This document shows, piece by piece, positions 37,162-41,245 of a stretch of DNA of 41,245 bases. Position numbers and translations under genes: made by a program. The notes beneath the pieces were generated by a model that saw only the letters and a program-made list of their open reading frames with translations, was not told the DNA's origin and did not search any database. The stretch is from Agrobacterium larrymoorei. GTDB taxonomy: Bacteria > Pseudomonadota > Alphaproteobacteria > Rhizobiales > Rhizobiaceae. Numbering within the stretch: the stretch's first letter is position 1; each line of letters opens with the position of its first letter. The DNA lies in contig NZ_JAAMFB010000036.1 of NCBI RefSeq assembly GCF_013322225.1, positions 1 to 41,245 on the forward strand, read 5' to 3'.

Positions 37162-37584
37162 TCAGTTTAACGCGGTGGCCCTCCGCTTCAGCGGCTCTGG
37201 CTTTTTGCCATCTGGTAGCAATCGCTGAAGGTGATCGTAGACGACATCTGCACTGAATGGCTTCCTAACGAAAACCGCATTAGGGGGCAGGTCGTCGGCC
37301 TGTGGCTCGAGCATTCCTGACGCCACAATTATCCCCACATCCGGCCAACTTGCTGCGCATTGTCGTGCAAGATAGAAGCCATCCAGCTTGCTCGGCGGCA
37401 TTTGTACGTCGGTGAAAAGAAGCTGGATGCTGTCGCCGCGCTGTTCAAGGAGAGACAGCGCCTCTTCGGGATTTGCTGCCTCAAGCACCCGAAATCTTGC
37501 TTTCTCTAGGATATCTGTGGCGTCCATCCTGATGAGCGCGTCATCGTCGACCACCAAGGCAAAAGGCATATGCTCGTCTGACAT
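37162..37584 (-). CDS. Single-domain response regulator
   Basis: This protein of about 140 residues is a CheY-like receiver with no output domain. It has the acidic pocket VVDDD (11-15), phospho-acceptor Asp59 in LLFTDVQMP, a Ser/Thr position in IIVASG, and the conserved Lys in VRKPF. ATG 37584 (MSDEHMPFAL) follows GGAGAGGAACGAG; an upstream frame start at 37617 is weaker. It lies 126 bases downstream of the LOV kinase gene in the same direction and is its likely phosphorylation partner or phosphate sink. Confidence 0.88.
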   Translation of the reverse strand: MSDEHMPFALVVDDDALIRMDATDILEKARFRVLEAANPEEALSLLEQRGDSIQLLFTDVQMPPSKLDGFYLARQCAASWPDVGIIVASGMLEPQADDLPPNAVFVRKPFSADVVYDHLQRLLPDGKKPEPLKRRATALN

Positions 37585-37710
37585 GTCTCGTTCCTCTCCA
37601 AGTCGACAGCGAGACAACGCGTCGTCAACGAGTTCGATCCTCGGGCGCCGACAATTAGGCTAAGGACTCGCTATTGAGACATGCCTTTGCTAGCAGGAGA
37701 GAGACGGCGT

Positions 37711-39153
37711 TCAATCTATGGGGACCGTTGCAACGAATGACAGGCCGTCTGGATCATATGAGATTTCTGCCACGCCGCCGGCCTCGCTCACCAAAAGTCG
37801 CTTTATCAACTGTGTGCCGAAACTGGTTCGAGCCGGAGCGGTCACGGTAGGACCATGTCGTTCGCGCCAGTTCAGGGTGAGTTCACTCGTACTGCCTGCG
37901 GTGTCAACGAACCAATCAATGTGTACCTGGCCGTTATCGTTCGACAGAGCGCCGTATTTGGTCGCATTCGTCGCAAGTTCATGCAACGCGAGGGCATAGG
38001 CTGGAATGACGCTAGGAGGCAGCTCGATCTCTTCGCCGGTAATGGAAAACCTCCCCTCATCTTCGACACCGAATGGTGCGAGCGTCCGCATGACAAGCGT
38101 CCTAAGCGAGGCGTTACCGAAATTCTCGTTGACCAGAAGCTCGTTGGCGGTGACCATCGCGTGTATTCTCGACGTCAACGTGGCACCAACATCTTCGAGG
38201 GACTTCGCACGCCTTACGGTCTGCGAGACGATCGCTTGAAGCGAAGCAAGCGTATTTTTCAGGCGGTGGCTCAGTTCACGAGCGAGGAGCGCGCGATGGC
38301 CCTGCTGCTGCCGTCTCAACGTGATGTCTTGCGTTACACCCGTGATCGACAGCGGTGTTCCATCCGTCGAATATCTAGCCTGGCCCCTGATCTGCACCCA
38401 TCTAAGATCGCCAGCGGGTGTAATCAGTCGGTACTCTGCCTCAAGAAGTGACCGCTCCTTAATTGCCTGTTCGATCGCTTCCACTTGCAGAAGGCGATCC
38501 TCCGGATGGATTGAGGCTCGGAGGTCATCAAGGGTCAGGGCATCGTCTGGAGCTCGTCCGCAAATAGATTTGCATTCCGCTGACGCGCTCAGCTCACCAG
38601 TGAGGAGGTCGATCGTCCATATCCCGAGTTTACCCGCTTCAAGGGCCAAGCGAAGGCTTTGTTCGCTAGCATCCAGCTTGGCGGTCCGATCCAGGACTTC
38701 CGCTTCTAGATGAACTTTCCGTCGTTCGATCGCCGCAAGCTCTTCGAGCTCAAGTGTGACGTCCTGCTGGGATGCAACGAAAAAGGTGACAGCCCCTCCT
38801 TCGCTCACGGGAGAAACGAGAAGTCTATTCCAGAACGTAGTCCCGTTTTTACGGTAGTTAAGGAGGTCGACTTCTATTTCCTGATTTGCTGCAATCGCTG
38901 TCCGAAGCCGATCCACGGATGCCGAATCTGTTTCTGCACCCTGCAAGAAACGGCAGTTCTTTCCAATAATTTCATTCTCAGAATATCCGCACATCGTTAC
39001 AAACGCGGAGTTGGCGTAGACAATAGGGTTGTCTGGGAGACGGGGGTTGGTCACAACCATCGGGGTGCGTGTCGCCGAAACCATAGCGAAGAAGGGACCA
39101 GAGCGGTCGAACGACGTAGCGTCTATGATGGGTCGTTCATTGGTGGTGTCCAT
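37711..39153 (-). CDS. LOV-PAS-HWE sensor histidine kinase (blue-light type)
   Basis: This 480-residue cytosolic kinase has an N-terminal PAS domain (about 20-135) carrying GKNCRFLQG with Cys67, the residue that forms the flavin adduct in LOV photoreceptors. YANSAFVTMCGYS and FFVASQQDVT match LOV ends. A second PAS (about 165-280, SAECKSICGRAPDD, RWVQIRGQARY) follows. The kinase part has ARELSHRLKNTLASLQ with phospho-acceptor His296 and an HATPase with LHELATNATKYGAL and WRERHGP, as in HWE/HisKA_2 kinases. The same architecture occurs in the Brucella LOV-HK. It is followed by a single-domain response regulator. The ribosome binding site before ATG 39153 is weak. Confidence 0.9.
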   Translation of the reverse strand: MDTTNERPIIDATSFDRSGPFFAMVSATRTPMVVTNPRLPDNPIVYANSAFVTMCGYSENEIIGKNCRFLQGAETDSASVDRLRTAIAANQEIEVDLLNYRKNGTTFWNRLLVSPVSEGGAVTFFVASQQDVTLELEELAAIERRKVHLEAEVLDRTAKLDASEQSLRLALEAGKLGIWTIDLLTGELSASAECKSICGRAPDDALTLDDLRASIHPEDRLLQVEAIEQAIKERSLLEAEYRLITPAGDLRWVQIRGQARYSTDGTPLSITGVTQDITLRRQQQGHRALLARELSHRLKNTLASLQAIVSQTVRRAKSLEDVGATLTSRIHAMVTANELLVNENFGNASLRTLVMRTLAPFGVEDEGRFSITGEEIELPPSVIPAYALALHELATNATKYGALSNDNGQVHIDWFVDTAGSTSELTLNWRERHGPTVTAPARTSFGTQLIKRLLVSEAGGVAEISYDPDGLSFVATVPID

Positions 39154-39422
39154 TCAGACGCTTTCGAGCACAGGTTTTCTAATATTTAAAGTGAACCAAT
39201 AAGAACGTCCAGATGCGCATGGGAGGTGACCACGAGTTTCATCAGAATGATCGCTCGGGAACAATTGCCGCCACAAATTTTCGTCCCAGTATTTCTTCCT
39301 CTGCAGCATCAGGTGACCCGCGCTTTGGTGAGGTTGTTTCCGAAAAACCACTCAGGCGCGGAAATAATTTGGCGTCATCATCAGGCAATTGACTTCATGT
39401 GCAAGAGCGCAAATCTGACGGT

Positions 39423-39731
39423 ATGAGCACGACGACAGATTTTGTGGGTGAACTTGTCCGTGACGCAAACCGGATATCGCATCTGGACGCCTATCAAAAG
39501 CGTCGCATGCTTGAGCGAGCTGTTCTAATCATTCGCGAACTTCGTGAAGAAATCGGAGTGCCACAAGGGCCGGGTCGAGATACCGCACTCGACATTCACA
39601 CCACGGCCTTGGCAATCGAACACGGATGGCGTGACGAGTCCGAAATCACTCAAGCATTTCTGACTGCAGCGACGATGATCCGGGATCTCCACATCGTTCT
39701 TGATAGTGGTACGACCGTGACGCTCGTTTAG
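39423..39731 (+). CDS. Small hypothetical helical protein (102 aa)
   Basis: The chosen start is ATG 39423 (MSTTTDFVGELVRDANRISH); an in-frame ATG 39399 is an alternative. The protein is helical and charged (YQKRRMLERAVLIIRELREE, EITQAFLTAATMIRDLH) with no membrane segment or known motif. It is divergent from the LOV kinase gene across 269 bases, a possible shared regulatory region. It may be co-transcribed with the small frame that starts 14 bases downstream. Function unknown. Confidence 0.55.
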   Translation: MSTTTDFVGELVRDANRISHLDAYQKRRMLERAVLIIRELREEIGVPQGPGRDTALDIHTTALAIEHGWRDESEITQAFLTAATMIRDLHIVLDSGTTVTLV

Positions 39732-39745
39732 GCTGAGAGTGCCAC

Positions 39746-39931
39746 ATGCCGCCAGCCATCCCCGAAATCATAGTGATTGCTGAAGATGGAACCTTGTTCA
39801 AAGTTCAGCAAGCGAATCTCTGTCTTAGAGAAGACTCAATTCGTCGTCGGTCGCATCCTCTGTCAGGAGCTCCACATCGACATAGCGCAGACCACCGATT
39901 GAAAAGTCTTAGAGATGATTTCGCGAGTTGA
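39746..39931 (+). CDS. Possible small protein (61 aa), uncertain
   Basis: The frame starts at ATG 39746 after GAGAG and encodes MPPAIPEIIVIAEDGTLFKV, then a basic, His/Arg/Ser-rich tail that looks less like real protein. A frameshift near 39830 is possible, because another frame reads VLEKTQFVVGRILCQELH there. It lies 14 bases after the preceding small gene. The following 39932-40208 shows nothing convincing. Confidence 0.25.
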   Translation: MPPAIPEIIVIAEDGTLFKVQQANLCLREDSIRRRSHPLSGAPHRHSADHRLKSLRDDFAS

Positions 39932-40208
39932 AGGCAGCTTGGATCCTAACATGCCGCTGCTGAAAATTCTAATCGATGGCCAGCACTAACCGACGCCAGC
40001 CTTTCGGCTCGATCTCGTCGATGGAAACTTGATCTGCACGGCGTTTGCGGGCGTGAACATGGCAAGAATGAACTAGGTCTTAAAACGGTCGCCAGGAAGG
40101 CCGATCGATGTTGCTGCTTGGATAGGCTCGCTCGTGGCACACACCTGCCGGCTTGTGCAGCTGTCGATGCTTACTATCTCTGGCGTGAGCCTGAACGGGA
40201 GCATCGCC

Positions 40209-40385
40209 ATGGATCAGAGCGCGGCCGAAATTGTGTCGAAGGTGTGCATCGAAATTCTACCGCCGAAACGGAATGACACGTGCGCTTCGGACGCAAAAAC
40301 CTGTCCTTGCTGTCAAATGTTGTGCCCGGCGTCGAGCATGGATGACGATGGCTGTGGGATCTGTGACGAATGTCTGGCGCCGTGA
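40209..40385 (+). CDS. Small Cys-rich protein, putative zinc-binding (58 aa)
   Basis: ATG 40209 follows GGGAG. The C-terminal half has two clusters, CPCCQMLCP and CGICDEC, which could bind zinc or an iron-sulfur centre as a small ribbon. The N-terminal half (MDQSAAEIVSKVCIEILPPK) is a short amphipathic segment. The gene overlaps the next one by 16 bases in a different frame, so the two are probably translated together. It is not a family I recognise. Confidence 0.5.
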   Translation: MDQSAAEIVSKVCIEILPPKRNDTCASDAKTCPCCQMLCPASSMDDDGCGICDECLAP

Positions 40386-40687
40386 TCTGTGGCGGAGAAG
40401 CGCCTCTTGGTTCTGCCTCGTTTGAAGCTGCGCTTTCCAGGCTACCCAACGGCTATGTTGACGGAAATTTTGGCGGTCGTGCATGGGGTGTGACCGTCAA
40501 GCGGTCGCAGGACGGCAAACGGATCTGGCTCTATGGCGAGGAGCTTGGCGGAACAGATATCGTCAGCTTCAACCTTTATCGACTGGCGGGATCCCGGCCT
40601 ATGCTGAAGCCATGCGAGATGTCGTCTGCCAAGGTGATCGACTTCGTTCTCGGTTTCGAGCCTAGCGCTCAAGAGAGCTGCGGATAA
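40370..40687 (+). CDS. Hypothetical protein (105 aa)
   Basis: The frame starts at ATG 40370 inside the preceding Cys-rich gene and encodes a beta-rich, well-formed sequence (LPNGYVDGNFGGRAWGVTVK, KRIWLYGEELGGTDIVSFNL, EMSSAKVIDFVLGF). No catalytic motif is evident. The real start could be later than ATG 40370. The coupling to the Cys-rich protein suggests a small two-gene unit, and the sequence looks like conserved protein rather than a random frame. Confidence 0.55.
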   Translation: MSGAVICGGEAPLGSASFEAALSRLPNGYVDGNFGGRAWGVTVKRSQDGKRIWLYGEELGGTDIVSFNLYRLAGSRPMLKPCEMSSAKVIDFVLGFEPSAQESCG

Positions 40688-40832
40688 CAACCATGACCGA
40701 AAAATAGGCATGGACTTGATTGTGCATTGCACCATAAGCGTGGCTGCATTGCGATCTGAACGCTGGCGATCAGGGCTGGATCTGGTATCTTCTGATCATC
40801 GAAGCGATGCACCTCATCCCGCAAAGCTTCGT

Positions 40833-40955
40833 CAAATCAGGCGACCCACTCCTCCTCCCAAGGGGCGCCTGAGCGGACAGCGGCACTCCTCCTCCCAGCC
40901 GTTGTTCAATTATTTCGAAAAGCCTGCCGCACCTCCTCCCGCGGCAGGCTTTTTC
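40833..40955 (+). ncRNA. Alpha-r14/NfeR1-like trans-acting sRNA with anti-Shine-Dalgarno loops
   Basis: Three hairpins follow one another, each with a CTCCTCCC-type loop that is complementary to ribosome binding sites. The stems are TCAGGCG/CGCCTGA (40837-40872), ACAGCGGC/GCCGTTGT (40877-40905) and the terminator stem (40918-40954). This is the architecture of the rhizobial alpha-r14 family (NfeR1 of Sinorhizobium), which represses mRNAs by pairing with Shine-Dalgarno regions. A fourth hairpin CGAAGC/GCTTCG at 40800-40831 has a degenerate CCTCATCCC loop and may be part of the RNA. The 5' end is estimated and no clear promoter was identified. Confidence 0.75.
40918..40954 (+). terminator. Intrinsic terminator of the anti-SD sRNA
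   Basis: AAAAGCCTGCCGC (40918-40930) and GCGGCAGGCTTTT (40941-40953) make a 13-bp stem with a 10-base loop containing CCTCCTCCC. The 3' arm runs into TTTTT and then CGTTTT. It is a strong rho-independent terminator and at the same time the last anti-SD hairpin. Confidence 0.88.
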
Positions 40956-40983
40956 GTTTTCGAACGTTTCATGTTCTAAAGTG

Positions 40984-41124
40984 TCAAAACAGACTGCCCT
41001 GTTCCACCGGCTCTCCGGATGCCGACACGATCGTGGATCCGTAGGGCTCACGCGAGGAAATGATGAGCGCATCATTCGGAAGTGGTCGGGCAAGGTGCTT
41101 TGCTTCGTCCCACGACGCGCGCAT
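40984..41124 (-). pseudogene. C-terminal 46 codons of a gene cut by the right-hand IS
   Basis: On the minus strand the frame runs from the IS border (ATG CGC at 41124) to TGA at 40984 and reads RASWDEAKHLARPLPNDALI, then SSREPYGSTIVSASGEP and VEQGSLF. It is clearly protein-like and must be the end of a longer gene whose 5' part lies beyond the IS or is lost. It gives a weak impression of the tail of an SOS-response-associated peptidase (YedK/DUF159 type) of rhizobia, which I cannot confirm. Confidence 0.45.
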
Positions 41125-41245
41125 AGAGGTGGCTCGGAAAATCTGCACAGCTAGGATAAGTGGAATTTCTGCCTGACTTCAGCTTAAATGCTGAGAACAG
41201 GAGATACCATGACGAGACGACCGCGCCGGAACCATAGCCCGGCTT
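41125..41245 (+). mobile_element. IS3-family-like insertion sequence, 5' end (right copy)
   Basis: These last 121 bases are identical to the reverse complement of bases 1-121. They contain the IS left end, AGGAGA and the OrfA start. The remainder of the IS lies to the right, outside the window. Both IS copies therefore point outwards from this segment. Confidence 0.75.
41209..41245 (+). CDS. IS3-family transposase OrfA, N-terminal 12 codons (partial)
   Basis: This is the same frame as at the left edge: ATG 41209, AGGAGA 5 bases upstream, product MTRRPRRNHSPA before the window ends. The basic start and distance from the IS border fit an IS3-family OrfA. Confidence 0.6.
   Translation, partial: MTRRPRRNHSPA

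Noticed and set aside
39154..39351. 65-codon minus-strand frame upstream of the LOV kinase
   Set aside because: It has no ribosome binding site, no recognisable sequence, and occupies the expected promoter region of the divergent genes.
40770..41093. 107-codon minus-strand frame
   Set aside because: It runs through the anti-SD sRNA and its terminator; the RNA and the gene stub in another frame explain the region better.

Overview
The window looks like accessory DNA from an alphaproteobacterium of the Rhizobium/Agrobacterium/Brucella group, probably a plasmid or genomic island. The evidence for this is a DUF1612-type protein typical of rhizobial plasmids, a LOV-HWE histidine kinase, an anti-Shine-Dalgarno sRNA resembling the rhizobial alpha-r14 family, and many small lineage-specific proteins. 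Both window ends are the same 121 bp in inverted orientation. This is the start of an IS3-like insertion sequence, so the window lies between two outward-facing copies of one IS.

Layout. 1-5 kb: IS end, then a Tn5053/Tn402-like transposition module (tniA, tniB, tniQ, convergent tniR) with an array of short repeats beyond tniR. 5-15 kb: a DUF1612 regulator and a small membrane protein, followed by a cluster of predicted conflict/defence genes all on the minus strand. These are a DprA-like protein with a phosphoribosyltransferase (ShosTA-like), an XRE-ImmA/IrrE metallopeptidase with an unknown partner, and a receiver-nucleoside phosphorylase fusion whose receiver partner has been cut by a complete IS21-family element. 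15-22.5 kb: a frameshifted Crp/Fnr regulator, several gene remnants, a nitrate-type chemoreceptor and a GAF-GGDEF-EAL protein.

22.8-35.3 kb is the most unusual part: a compact biosynthetic cluster built from free-standing NRPS pieces. It has a phosphopantetheinyl transferase, a formyltransferase, a discrete carrier protein, an adenylation enzyme, a Cys-nucleophile alpha/beta hydrolase, an acyl-CoA dehydrogenase, a MATE exporter, a glycosyltransferase, a MaoC-type hydratase, a carrier-epimerisation/condensation didomain and a Ser hydrolase. I infer that one amino acid is activated, modified on its carrier, passed to a second carrier by the Cys enzyme, formylated and/or glycosylated, and exported. 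I recognise no known product or matching cluster.

35.3-41.2 kb: sparse DNA with a 40-residue basic protein, a lipocalin whose lipoprotein signal peptide is out of frame, a single-domain response regulator with a LOV-PAS-HWE kinase, several small hypothetical genes, an alpha-r14/NfeR1-like sRNA with anti-SD loops, the 3' stub of a gene cut by the right-hand IS, and that IS end.

All calls come from reading the sequence by eye. Start codons were moved from the longest frame where a ribosome binding site or the family N-terminus argued for it, and this is stated in each entry.
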